64,000 nucleotides of DNA from Marinobacter sp. 1-4A (lineage in GTDB: Bacteria > Pseudomonadota > Gammaproteobacteria > Pseudomonadales > Oleiphilaceae), in the NCBI RefSeq assembly GCF_016597725.1, contig NZ_VCGY01000003.1, positions 186,001 through 250,000 on the forward strand, given 5' to 3'. Shown one piece after another: positions 56,175-64,000 of the stretch (position 1 is the stretch's first letter; the number at the start of each line of letters is the position of its first letter). A program made the position numbers and the translations under genes. The notes beneath the pieces were generated by a model, which worked only from the letters and a program-made list of their open reading frames with translations, did no database searches and was not told the origin of the DNA.

Positions 56175-57443
56175 ATGGAATGGCTCACTCACTCTCAAAC
56201 CGGTTTCCGACAAGCTGCCCGCTACCTGCTCAGCATGCGCTTGGCCATTGTTGGTCTTCAGCTTGTTGCGATCGCGGTAGCAGAAACCATTGTAACCCTT
56301 GCCCACCGAGCGGAAGCCCTCATTCTTTGCTTGCTTTACGGCGTTCTCGCCACGCTGGGCTGGCTCTGGTTTACCCGCAGACCGCCACGCTCACCAACCA
56401 GTGTAAGTTTGGGCTTGGCCCTTGATCTGGCCCTGATTGGCGGATGGCTTTTTCTCACGGGCGGCTACACTAACCCGCTTGTTTCTTTATTGCTGCTACC
56501 TATCGCTGTAGCCATTATTCTGGTGCCTTTGAGCCAAAGCATTGCCCTGACTTTGGCAGGCATTGGCGTGTATACCGCTCTGGTTATTTGGCACTCGCCG
56601 ATCACCGAGGGGCATCACGATGCCAATCTGGCACAGCTGCATCTGGCCGGGATGTGGGTCACTTTCGCGATGACGGCAGTGATTCTGCTGTTGGTTGTAG
56701 GTGCATTGGCAAGGCGCATACGCCAGCAACAGGCCCAGTTATCCAACATTCGTGAAACCCGGTTGCGAGATGAACAAGTCATTGCCCTAGGGCTTTCTGC
56801 GGCGGCTGTAGCTCACCGCCTTGGCACGCCGCTGAACACCATGACGCTGCTCGTTGATGAAATGCGCTCCGCGTTTCCAGACCCTGTTTTGGCGGAAGAT
56901 CTTGCCCAAATGGAAAAACAGCTAGGGCTTTGCGGACAACACCTGCAGCAACTAACCAGTGCGGCAACTCAAGCAAAAACAGCCCAGCTGGAGAGCATCT
57001 CTGCCCATAAGTGGGTAACACGGCTGAGGGAATCAGCAACACTCTTATGGCCAGCGGCGCCCATTGATTGGCCAGCCAAGGTTCCCGACTGCCGGGTTGC
57101 GGTAGACGCCACTTTGGACCAAGCCATTCTGAATCTTCTTGCGAACGCGCTGACAGCCAGCCCATCGTGGGTGGCTGTCAGTGTGCGATGCGCCGAAAAC
57201 AACCGGGTCGAAATGATAGTGGAAGACCATGGCGACGGGCTGGAAGAGGCTTTCCAAGACTCACTGGGTGAACAGATAGTGGGCTCGGAAAATGGTTTGG
57301 GGGTAGGGCTTTTCCTGTCCAACGCGACCATCCAGCGCTTGGGCGGCACCTTGAAGGCGCGCGTTGACCAACAGGGTACAACCATGATCATCGACCTGCC
57401 GGGAGTGGACACCGACAATGCGAGCTTAGGAGGCAGTAAGTGA
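56175..57443 (+). CDS. regB: Redox sensor histidine kinase, RegB/PrrB/RoxS family
   Basis: The 422 residues have six N-terminal membrane helices with the quinone-linked signature GGYTNPLVSLLLLP. The kinase core has the phospho-acceptor His in AAAVAHRLGTPLNTMTLLVD (about residue 217), a Cys in KQLGLCGQHLQQL placed like the redox-active Cys of RegB, and ATP-binding motifs (N box ILNLLANALTASPSWV, G boxes VEDHGDGL and NGLGVGLFLS). RegB homologues sense aerobic respiration and control respiration, carbon and nitrogen genes. It overlaps regA by four bases. Symbol used for family identity. Confidence 0.9.
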   Translation: MEWLTHSQTGFRQAARYLLSMRLAIVGLQLVAIAVAETIVTLAHRAEALILCLLYGVLATLGWLWFTRRPPRSPTSVSLGLALDLALIGGWLFLTGGYTNPLVSLLLLPIAVAIILVPLSQSIALTLAGIGVYTALVIWHSPITEGHHDANLAQLHLAGMWVTFAMTAVILLLVVGALARRIRQQQAQLSNIRETRLRDEQVIALGLSAAAVAHRLGTPLNTMTLLVDEMRSAFPDPVLAEDLAQMEKQLGLCGQHLQQLTSAATQAKTAQLESISAHKWVTRLRESATLLWPAAPIDWPAKVPDCRVAVDATLDQAILNLLANALTASPSWVAVSVRCAENNRVEMIVEDHGDGLEEAFQDSLGEQIVGSENGLGVGLFLSNATIQRLGGTLKARVDQQGTTMIIDLPGVDTDNASLGGSK

Positions 57444-57973
57444 ACGCTAGCGAACAATGGCTGCTAATTGATGACGACGCTGCGTTTCTGGAGGTGCTTA
57501 CACGGGCTTTAAGCCGCCAAGGGATTGAGGCCACGGGGGCCCAAACCCAAGCCGAAGCACTCAACGCATTGAACCAAAAGGCATTTCGAAACTGTGTGCT
57601 GGACTTGAACCTTGCTGGTGAGAGCGGCTTGCAACTGCTGCCCGAACTACTTGCTCTACAACCGAGTCTTAACGTGCTGGTACTCACCGGCTATGGCAGC
57701 ATTGCCACGGCGGTCGAGGCTATGCGCCGGGGTGCTATCAATTATTTATGCAAACCGGTTACCGTCAGCCAGCTGTTGAACGGATTTGAAGCGCTAACAA
57801 CAGTTCCGGGTCTGCGCCCCGAGCCGCCGTCGGTGGAAGAAATGGAGTGGGAGCACATTCAACGGGTGCTAAACGAACACGAGGGAAATGTGTCCGCCAC
57901 TGCCAGAGCCTTGCACATGCACCGAAGGACCTTGCAACGCAAACTGCAGAAACACTCTCGTTGGCGCAATTGA
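57440..57973 (+). CDS. regA: Response regulator, RegA/PrrA/RoxR family
   Basis: The 177 residues start from GTG after AGGAGG. The receiver domain has the acidic pocket LLIDDDAAF, phospho-Asp in CVLDLNLAGESG (about residue 57), Thr in VLTGYGS and Lys in YLCKPVT. The C-terminal Fis-type helix-turn-helix is the family hallmark: EHIQRVLNEHEGNVSATARA followed by LHMHRRTLQRKL. It is paired with the kinase through a GTGA overlap. Targets cannot be inferred here, but nearby genes with redox links are candidates. Confidence 0.92.
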   Translation: MNASEQWLLIDDDAAFLEVLTRALSRQGIEATGAQTQAEALNALNQKAFRNCVLDLNLAGESGLQLLPELLALQPSLNVLVLTGYGSIATAVEAMRRGAINYLCKPVTVSQLLNGFEALTTVPGLRPEPPSVEEMEWEHIQRVLNEHEGNVSATARALHMHRRTLQRKLQKHSRWRN

Positions 57974-57989
57974 ACGATCAGACCCCTAC

Positions 57990-58003
57990 TTGACGCACGT
58001 CAA
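57990..58003 (+). promoter_or_regulatory. FNR/ANR-like box
   Basis: TTGAC-GCAC-GTCAA matches the FNR/ANR pattern TTGAY-N4-RTCAA with perfect symmetry. It lies 86 bases upstream of the PAS-GGDEF-EAL gene, in a 115-base gap after regA. It suggests oxygen control of that gene. The symmetrical sequence could also be a site for another regulator. Confidence 0.6.
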
Positions 58004-58088
58004 ATCGAGATCCCACAATCAGAGGTAACCTGAACGACTGCTTTCTAGATATGACCGCTGAACTGTCCGCGGAGGCGAAAATTGAACA

Positions 58089-60215
58089 ATGCCAAATATA
58101 GAGGATCCAGTAAACAAAGTGCCCACCCCCAAGGTTGACTCCAAACGCTTGTCTCTGATCGCAAGCGCCAGCCGCAATTTGATTCTGATCCTTGACGCAG
58201 CAGGTACAATTGAGTGGGCAAACCCCAGCTTTCTTGGCTATACGGGGCACCAACTGAAAGATATCTTCGGCATTCGCCCCCCTGAACTGCTTCAAGGCCC
58301 CGCTACAGACACGAAAACGTTGACACGCATCGCCCGGGAACTGCACAGGGTAAAACAATTCGAAGAAGAAGTTTTGCTTTACACCCGCACCGGAGAGCCA
58401 TTCTGGGTTCACGCCTACGGGCTGCCTATTGGTGAAGAACAAGGGGTGGCGCCGGGCTTCATCGTGATTATGAATAATATTTCGGATCACAAGCACAGCG
58501 AACGCGGCCTTCGTATTGCCGCCAGTGTGTTTGACCGAAGCCACGAGGCCATCATCATTTCCGATCAGAATAACCGCATACTTGATGTAAATCCGGCTTT
58601 CTCACGCATTACCGGGTACAGCCGTGCCGACGTTCTGGGCCTAAACCCCTCCATTCTCAGTTCGGGGCGCCACTCCCCGACCTATTACCGATCTATGTGG
58701 AAAAGCATTGAAGAGTTTGGGTTCTGGCGAGGGGAAATTTGGAACCGACGGAAAAACGGGGAAGAATTTGTGGAACTTCAGTCCATCAGCCGCATTCATC
58801 TGGACGATCACGGAAGCTATTACCATGTGGCCAACTTCACCGATATTACAGAGCTGAAGAACCACGCCAAAGACATAGATAGAGCGGCAAATTACGACGA
58901 TCTCACTGGCTTGCCCAACTTGCAGCTGCTTAAAGAGCGATTGCGCCAAGCCCAGATACAGGCGGATATCCATCAAACAAGCCTGTCGGTGGGCTATATT
59001 GATCTGGATGGATTCAAGGCTATCAACGAAAACCTTGGAGTCGAGACAGGCGACAAAATTCTGCGCGTTCTTGCCAGCCGTCTGGCGCAAGGCCTGCGCA
59101 GCGGCGACACAGTGGCCCGGATAGGCGGCGATGAATTTGGCCTTATCCTGCAAAGCGATAACCATGACGCTATGTATGATCGGATACTGTCTACCATCAA
59201 CGAGCCAGTGGATCTTGGCGGCGAAGCGGGATCAATCAGTATTACAGCAAGTCTCGGCATTACTCGCTATCCCACGGACAATGCAGATGCTGAAGGCTTA
59301 ATTCGCCACGCAGATCAGGCCGTGTACGCAGCCAAAGATAAAGGTCGAAATTTACTGCACGTTTTTGACCCGCAACAGAACAAGCATCGCCAACAGAAAC
59401 GCGCGCAACTCATAGAACTCAACCGTGCACTGGACAACAAGGAGTTTGAGCTCTACTTCCAGCCTCAAGTACGAATATCAGATTACAAAATCATTGGTTT
59501 TGAAGCACTTATTCGCTGGAACCATCCGTACAAAGGCCTGCTTTATCCCGACGCCTTCCTGCCAGCATTGGAAGCCAGCCATCTGGAAGTGCCTTTGGGC
59601 CGCTGGGTTCTTGAAGAGGCGGTTATTCAGATGGGTCTCTGGCACGATGCAGGTGAGGATTTATCTGTCAGTATAAACATCAGTGCTCGACACATGATGG
59701 ACAGGAATTTTACACCCTACCTCGAAAACTATTTGCATAGACACCCGGCAATCAAGCCTGAACAGATAACTCTGGAAGTGCTGGAATCGACCTCACTGGA
59801 TGACATAAAACGTGCCAGCGATGTGCTTGCCCGCTGCCAGAAACTGGGATTCCGCGTTGCTCTGGATGACTTCGGCACAGGCTTTTCGTCATTGTCCTAC
59901 CTCAGCACTTTACCGATCGATCTGGTAAAGGTGGACAGAAGTTTTGTGATCAACATGCTCAATGACTCCAGTGACCGGGCAATCGTAGAGAGTGTGATTT
60001 TTATGGGCCAGCGGTTTCACCATCCCATTCTGGCGGAGGGTGTTGAATCTATGGATCATGCCCATGCTCTGCGGGATTTGGGATGCGAATATATGCAAGG
60101 CTACGGAGTTGGGCGACCGATGCCCGCCGGGGCTGTTCTGGAGTGGGTTCAGCAATGGCGCCAGAGCTATCCCGACTCGATGAGGCCAGCGCTCACAAGC
60201 ACTGCAGGTTGGTAG
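58089..60215 (+). CDS. PAS-PAS-GGDEF-EAL cyclic-di-GMP turnover protein
   Basis: The 708 residues have two PAS domains (about 20-140 and 145-260), a GGDEF domain with the active-site sequence RIGGDEFGL (about residue 360) and an EAL domain with FEALIRWNHP (about 470) and ALDDFGTGFSSLSYL (about 600). Both catalytic motifs look intact, so it could make or break c-di-GMP, switched by the PAS sensors. There is no membrane segment. GGAGG lies about 14 bases before the ATG, rather far. It could feed or drain the pool read by PelD. Confidence 0.92.
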   Translation: MPNIEDPVNKVPTPKVDSKRLSLIASASRNLILILDAAGTIEWANPSFLGYTGHQLKDIFGIRPPELLQGPATDTKTLTRIARELHRVKQFEEEVLLYTRTGEPFWVHAYGLPIGEEQGVAPGFIVIMNNISDHKHSERGLRIAASVFDRSHEAIIISDQNNRILDVNPAFSRITGYSRADVLGLNPSILSSGRHSPTYYRSMWKSIEEFGFWRGEIWNRRKNGEEFVELQSISRIHLDDHGSYYHVANFTDITELKNHAKDIDRAANYDDLTGLPNLQLLKERLRQAQIQADIHQTSLSVGYIDLDGFKAINENLGVETGDKILRVLASRLAQGLRSGDTVARIGGDEFGLILQSDNHDAMYDRILSTINEPVDLGGEAGSISITASLGITRYPTDNADAEGLIRHADQAVYAAKDKGRNLLHVFDPQQNKHRQQKRAQLIELNRALDNKEFELYFQPQVRISDYKIIGFEALIRWNHPYKGLLYPDAFLPALEASHLEVPLGRWVLEEAVIQMGLWHDAGEDLSVSINISARHMMDRNFTPYLENYLHRHPAIKPEQITLEVLESTSLDDIKRASDVLARCQKLGFRVALDDFGTGFSSLSYLSTLPIDLVKVDRSFVINMLNDSSDRAIVESVIFMGQRFHHPILAEGVESMDHAHALRDLGCEYMQGYGVGRPMPAGAVLEWVQQWRQSYPDSMRPALTSTAGW

Positions 60216-60241
60216 CTGTAAGCACCCCGAACACCGATTTT

Positions 60242-60901
60242 CTATCGATAACGACGCTGATCCAAGGTTGTTAGCCGGTCCGGATGGAAAACCATCATGC
60301 CAGTAACGATCGTACCGTTCACAAAGCCCTCCGGTATCATGAACAGCGGCAAATACCGCAGATAATCATGAACCAGCTCCGAAAACTCATACACTCCGCT
60401 AAACCAGAGCATCAGGCACATCACCAGCCCTGCCGCAGCCACGGATATACCTGCCCCGAAAAAGCCGCAGAAAAAGATGTAAGCAAAGAAATTACTGAAA
60501 TTCCGGTGACGTTCCCAAAGCATGATGCCATGGGTCACAAGGGCGGGAATCATAACGGTTACCAGCCCGTTGGCAGCAAACATGGTGACCGGTTCACGGC
60601 CGGTGACTACCGTGAGAATCAGGGCCAATAGCCCGGCGAAAACCGCCAGCCCCCAGCCAAGCATCAAGGTGACTGCGGTGATGCCAAAAATATGAATTGC
60701 GAGACCGGGGTAGATGCCAGCACGCAGCTGCCAAATAAAACCCAAAGCAACTGCAGCGCCAAAAAAGGAATGCTGAAGCACATTATCTGAGCGCAAAGTG
60801 TGCCAACGCACAGAACGTGCTGCTTGCAACAGGATAAGCAGAAACAGAAACAGCGTTACAAACCACTGCAGGGTTGATAGCAGATTGTCGGTCATGCCCA
60901 T
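60242..60901 (-). CDS. CbiM-like integral membrane protein (ECF transporter permease family)
   Basis: The 219-residue protein has about six or seven membrane helices and the CbiM-type pattern (PF01891), with LGFIWQLRAGIYPGLAIHIF and the conserved MFAANGLVTVMIPALVTHGI. CbiM proteins are the substrate-capture subunits of nickel/cobalt ECF transporters, but the N-terminal His-rich metal site typical of them is not seen, and no cbiQ/cbiO gene is near. Its function is therefore open. A start at 60895 is equally possible. It is convergent with the EAL gene, 26 bases apart. Confidence 0.65.
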   Translation of the reverse strand: MGMTDNLLSTLQWFVTLFLFLLILLQAARSVRWHTLRSDNVLQHSFFGAAVALGFIWQLRAGIYPGLAIHIFGITAVTLMLGWGLAVFAGLLALILTVVTGREPVTMFAANGLVTVMIPALVTHGIMLWERHRNFSNFFAYIFFCGFFGAGISVAAAGLVMCLMLWFSGVYEFSELVHDYLRYLPLFMIPEGFVNGTIVTGMMVFHPDRLTTLDQRRYR

Positions 60902-61010
60902 AATGAAAAGCGCTCTCTGAAACCCGTGACCGGCTACATGATAACGGTGTTACCTGCTCCGTAACCAATGATCTAGGTGATACGCAGCAAAAACCGGAAC
61001 AGAGGCTTAT

Positions 61011-62744
61011 CTAGGCGGCATCTTTTAATGGACTCTGGTTACCAGTGAGCGCCTGCCAGGCTTCGTATGTGCTGAGGAATACCTGCCCGCTCAGATGCGA
61101 GAGAAACTCTGTGCGCTTCAAGCGATCCATAACCGGCCCTTTCACTTCGGAAAGGTGTAGCCGAACCCGGGCATCCTTCAGTCGTTCATTTATGGCCTCC
61201 AGACTTTCTAGGGCCGATGCATCCACAAGATTAACCGCCGGGCACACCAGCACTAGGTCTTTCAGTTCCGGCTCGCAAGCAGCCAAATCCATCACCGCCT
61301 CTTCCAGAAAGCGGGCGTTCGCAAAATACAGGCTTTCATCAACCCGCAAAAAGGCGACTTTCGGGCACAGCTCAACCTTGTGCCTTAGAACATTCCGAAA
61401 GTGCTCCGTACCCGGAACTCTGCCAACAACCGCGCAGTGGGGCCGGCTCGTGCGGTACAGAAACAGCCCTATGGAAAGCAGCACCCCGGCAATAATGCCA
61501 GCCTCCACACTGTGCACAAGCGTCAACACAATAGTTGCCAGCATGGCGCCAAAATCAGTACGGGAATAGCGCCAGGTGCGGCCCAGTGCAGGCAAGTCAA
61601 TCAGTGTTGCCACGGCAACAATAATGGTTGCAGCAAGCGTGGCTTGGGGCAAAAACGCAATGGCAGGCGTCAAAAACAAGGTTGCCAAGGCAATCCCGAC
61701 AGCGGCATAGGCGCCCGCAGCTGGCGTTTCCGCACCCGCATCAAAGTTAACCACAGAGCGGGAAAATCCCCCGGTTACCGGCATACCACCGGAAAACCCC
61801 GCCCCCAAATTGGCCGCGCCTAGGCCGATCAATTCCTGATCCGGGTCGATTTTCTGGCGCCTTTTGGCCGCCAGGGTTTGTCCCACCGAAACCGACTCCA
61901 CAAAACCCACCACGCTGATCAACAAGGCGCTGACGGTCAACTGCTGCCAAAGCCCCAAATCCATGGAGGGCATAATCAATTCAGGGAGTCCCGAAGGCAC
62001 AACTCCGACCAACCGAACGCCTTGGGTATCAAGCTGGAGTAGCCAGGCAACCAGTGTGGTCACCACTATCGCGAGAATCGGTGCGGTTTTCGTGAGTATA
62101 TCTGCCAGCCTCGAGCCCACGCCCAAACGGATTAATAGCGGCTTTAACTGCTTGCGGGCAAATACGAGGAACAACAGGGCTCCCGTGCCGATCAGCAGTG
62201 TTGGCAGATTGGTATCGCCCAAGGACCCAACCAGCGACTGACCGATGGTCAACAGATTTTGGCCAGACGCTTTTATGCCAAAAATATGCTTGAGCTGGCT
62301 GGCGGCGATCACTATTCCAGAGGCAGTAATAAAACCGGAGATCACCGGATGGCTTAGAAAATTCGCAAGAAACCCCAGCCGAAAGACGCCCATCAGGGTG
62401 AGCATCAGCCCAGACATCACGGCCAGCAGAATGGCTCCGGCAACGTATTCCGGGCTTCCCGCCTCAGCCAGAGGCGCCAAAGCAGCGGCGGTCATCAGGG
62501 AGACCACCGCCACCGGGCCCACTGACAGCGTGCGGCTTGTGCCAAAGAGTGCGTAGAGGATCAGGGGAAGAATGCTGGCATACAAACCTATATGCGCAGG
62601 CAAACCTGCCAGCAAAGCGTAAGCCAGAGATTGTGGAATCAGCATACCGGTTACGATAACCGCAGCCACCATGTCGCTGGTGGCTTGGCTGCGCCCATAC
62701 CCAGGCGCCCAATGAAGAATCGGCAAATAGCGTTTGAAGTTCAT
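61011..62744 (-). CDS. SulP-family anion transporter with STAS domain
   Basis: The 577-residue protein has 12-14 membrane helices and the SulP signature (AAVIVTGMLIPQSLAYALLA, GLPAHIGLYASILPLILYAL, QELIGLGAANLGAGFSGGMP). A cytoplasmic STAS domain lies at the end (about 445-560; LVLVCPAVNLVDASALESLE). Such proteins carry sulfate, bicarbonate or dicarboxylates. It starts 7 bases after the metallo-hydrolase gene and is probably co-transcribed with it, which points to sulfur compounds, but that is inference. Confidence 0.88.
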   Translation of the reverse strand: MNFKRYLPILHWAPGYGRSQATSDMVAAVIVTGMLIPQSLAYALLAGLPAHIGLYASILPLILYALFGTSRTLSVGPVAVVSLMTAAALAPLAEAGSPEYVAGAILLAVMSGLMLTLMGVFRLGFLANFLSHPVISGFITASGIVIAASQLKHIFGIKASGQNLLTIGQSLVGSLGDTNLPTLLIGTGALLFLVFARKQLKPLLIRLGVGSRLADILTKTAPILAIVVTTLVAWLLQLDTQGVRLVGVVPSGLPELIMPSMDLGLWQQLTVSALLISVVGFVESVSVGQTLAAKRRQKIDPDQELIGLGAANLGAGFSGGMPVTGGFSRSVVNFDAGAETPAAGAYAAVGIALATLFLTPAIAFLPQATLAATIIVAVATLIDLPALGRTWRYSRTDFGAMLATIVLTLVHSVEAGIIAGVLLSIGLFLYRTSRPHCAVVGRVPGTEHFRNVLRHKVELCPKVAFLRVDESLYFANARFLEEAVMDLAACEPELKDLVLVCPAVNLVDASALESLEAINERLKDARVRLHLSEVKGPVMDRLKRTEFLSHLSGQVFLSTYEAWQALTGNQSPLKDAA

Positions 62745-62751
62745 TCCGTGC

Positions 62752-63627
62752 TCAGAACAAATTGACCGGAATCTTCAGGTACACCTGGCCGTTATCCTCT
62801 GCCGGCGGCATTTCACCCGCCCGCATGTTCACCTGCACCGACGGTAGAATCAGCCGGGGCATATCAAGGGTGGCATCGCGCTCGGTGCGCATCTTCACAA
62901 ACTCATCTTCGCTGACGCCATCGTGTACGTGAATATTGGCTTCACGCTGCTCCGCCACGGTTGTCTGGTGCACATACTCGTCCCTGCCCGGGGCCTTGTA
63001 ATCATGGCACAGGAAAATGCGGGTTTCGGAAGGCAACGACAGCACCTTGCGAATCGACTGGTAGAGCACACGGGCATCGCCACCGGGGAAATCGCATCGT
63101 GCAGTTCCATAGTCCGGCATAAACAACGTGTCGCCCACAAAAGCCGCGTCACCAATCACATAGGTTAGGCAGGCAGGCGTATGGCCCGGAGTGTGCATTA
63201 CCTCGCACTCAAGACCGCCGATGGTGAACCTATCGCCTTCCCGAAATAGACGATCAAACTGGCTACCATCCCGGGCAAATTCTGTACCTGCGTTAAAGGC
63301 CTTACCAAAAATCTCCTGCACGTCCCGTATGTGGGCGCCAATGCCGGTTTTGCCGCCAAGTTTTTCATGGAGATAGGGCGCAGCAGACAAGTGGTCCGCA
63401 TGAACGTGGGTTTCCAGAATCCACTCAACCTTTAAATCGTTGGCCCGAACGTACTCAATAATCTCATCGGCAGAACGCACATCGGTTGTGCCTGCGGCGT
63501 AGTCAAAATCAAGCACAGAATCAAGAATGGCGCAGGCCTGACTAGCAGGATCGCGAACCACATAACTGAAGGTATTGGTGGGTTCGTCAAAAAAATGCTG
63601 AACGATCGGGTTACTCACGACATTCAC
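62752..63627 (-). CDS. Metallo-beta-lactamase-fold hydrolase, ETHE1/Blh-like (persulfide-type)
   Basis: The 291 residues carry the MBL metal motif THVHADHLSA, then MHTPGHTPACLTYV, VGDTLFMPDYGTARCDFPGG and LCHDYKAPGRDEY. This pattern is that of the persulfide dioxygenase / BigR-regulated Blh group, which usually sits with sulfur transporters and oxidises glutathione persulfide. The product ends KIPVNLF. Start at 63627 (ATG) is supported by GGAGG upstream. Together with the SulP gene it forms a two-gene unit. Confidence 0.82.
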   Translation of the reverse strand: MNVVSNPIVQHFFDEPTNTFSYVVRDPASQACAILDSVLDFDYAAGTTDVRSADEIIEYVRANDLKVEWILETHVHADHLSAAPYLHEKLGGKTGIGAHIRDVQEIFGKAFNAGTEFARDGSQFDRLFREGDRFTIGGLECEVMHTPGHTPACLTYVIGDAAFVGDTLFMPDYGTARCDFPGGDARVLYQSIRKVLSLPSETRIFLCHDYKAPGRDEYVHQTTVAEQREANIHVHDGVSEDEFVKMRTERDATLDMPRLILPSVQVNMRAGEMPPAEDNGQVYLKIPVNLF

Positions 63628-63702
63628 CTCCGTTGGGGTGGGCTCTTAGTGTTTGATTCTAAGGATATACCAAAACGGAATATAAGGTGAAATGCTCTTT
63701 TC

Positions 63703-64000
63703 TTATATGCGCGATACCCCTGATGCATCAACAATACAGTCGCGCCCTTCCTGCTTGGCGCAATAGAGGCGATCATCCGCCAACCGGATCAACGGATCTG
63801 GCGACGCAGGTATCGCATCCAGCTCTCCGATAGCAGCAATTCCCGCACTTACGGTTAGCGGCAAAATTTTATCTTCAAACATGAAGTCATGCTCGCGCAC
63901 GGCACAGATAATGCGGCTTACGGTTAGGCGCACATCCGCCGGGCTTACACCACTGAACGCAACCACAAACTCTTCGCCACCAAACCTCGCCACAACATCT
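63703..64000 (-). CDS. Diguanylate cyclase (GGDEF domain), partial
   Basis: Only the C-terminal 98 residues are in the window. They begin DVVARFGGEEFVVAFSGVSP, with an intact GGEEF active site, and end with a typical GGDEF C-terminus (PDPLIRLADDRLYCAKQEGR). Synthesis of c-di-GMP is therefore expected. Upstream sensor domains are outside the window. Confidence 0.9.
   Translation of the reverse strand, partial: DVVARFGGEEFVVAFSGVSPADVRLTVSRIICAVREHDFMFEDKILPLTVSAGIAAIGELDAIPASPDPLIRLADDRLYCAKQEGRDCIVDASGVSRI

Overview
The window reads as chromosome of a motile, aerobic or facultative gammaproteobacterium. Supporting signs are a DmpR/sigma-54 controlled phenol meta-cleavage operon, a complete Pel exopolysaccharide operon, PomAB-type flagellar stator genes, a RegB/RegA (PrrBA/RoxSR) redox two-component pair, an OprC-type copper receptor and a CRY-DASH photolyase homologue. 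A marine genus such as Marinobacter fits the mix, but that is inference; no rRNA or tRNA is present to prove it.

Layout. (1) 1-417: N-terminal part of a PAS (Aer-like) protein cut by the window edge. (2) 546-12859, minus strand: phenol catabolic operon in the order dmpK L M N O P Q B I - outer-membrane protein gene - C E F G H, with no dmpD. It starts from a textbook -24/-12 promoter at 12901-12915. The divergent activator gene dmpR (13220-14941) lies across a repeat-rich intergenic region. Phenol is hydroxylated to catechol, cleaved to 2-hydroxymuconic semialdehyde, and taken through the oxalocrotonate branch (C, I, H) and then E, G and F to pyruvate and acetyl-CoA. (3) 15087-26845, plus strand: pelABCDEFG, largely with overlapping or near-overlapping genes and an intact c-di-GMP binding motif in PelD. 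(4) 26860-36784: an accessory, AT-richer region. It holds small lipoprotein and hypothetical genes, a truncated GFA-family gene, a two-gene module of unknown function (a HEAT-like protein with an N-terminal Cys cluster plus a protein with a PD-(D/E)xK-like nuclease C-terminus), the 3' end of a group II intron, a complete IS3-family element, several attC-like palindromes, and a glutathione-dependent formaldehyde dehydrogenase gene flanked by 22-bp direct repeats. It looks like a cluster of integron cassettes without an integrase, later disrupted by mobile elements. (5) 36825-40461: cryptochrome/photolyase, a DUF1232 protein, pomA and pomB. (6) 40487-51970: two RND efflux systems on either side of a small potassium channel, then a TonB-dependent copper receptor with a clear terminator. 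(7) 52214-60215: NADP-type glutamate dehydrogenase, a large RecA/KaiC-like plus PEP-synthase-like fusion, RegB/RegA, and a PAS-PAS-GGDEF-EAL protein preceded by an FNR/ANR-like box. (8) 60242-64000, minus strand: an orphan CbiM-like membrane protein, a SulP transporter, an ETHE1/Blh-like metallo-beta-lactamase-fold hydrolase, and the end of a GGEEF diguanylate cyclase.

The most novel part is region 4, above all the pair of genes at 28264-32248. Its organisation (predicted nuclease plus large alpha-solenoid partner, cassette-like setting, mobile elements all around) resembles anti-phage defence loci, but nothing in the sequence proves such a role.
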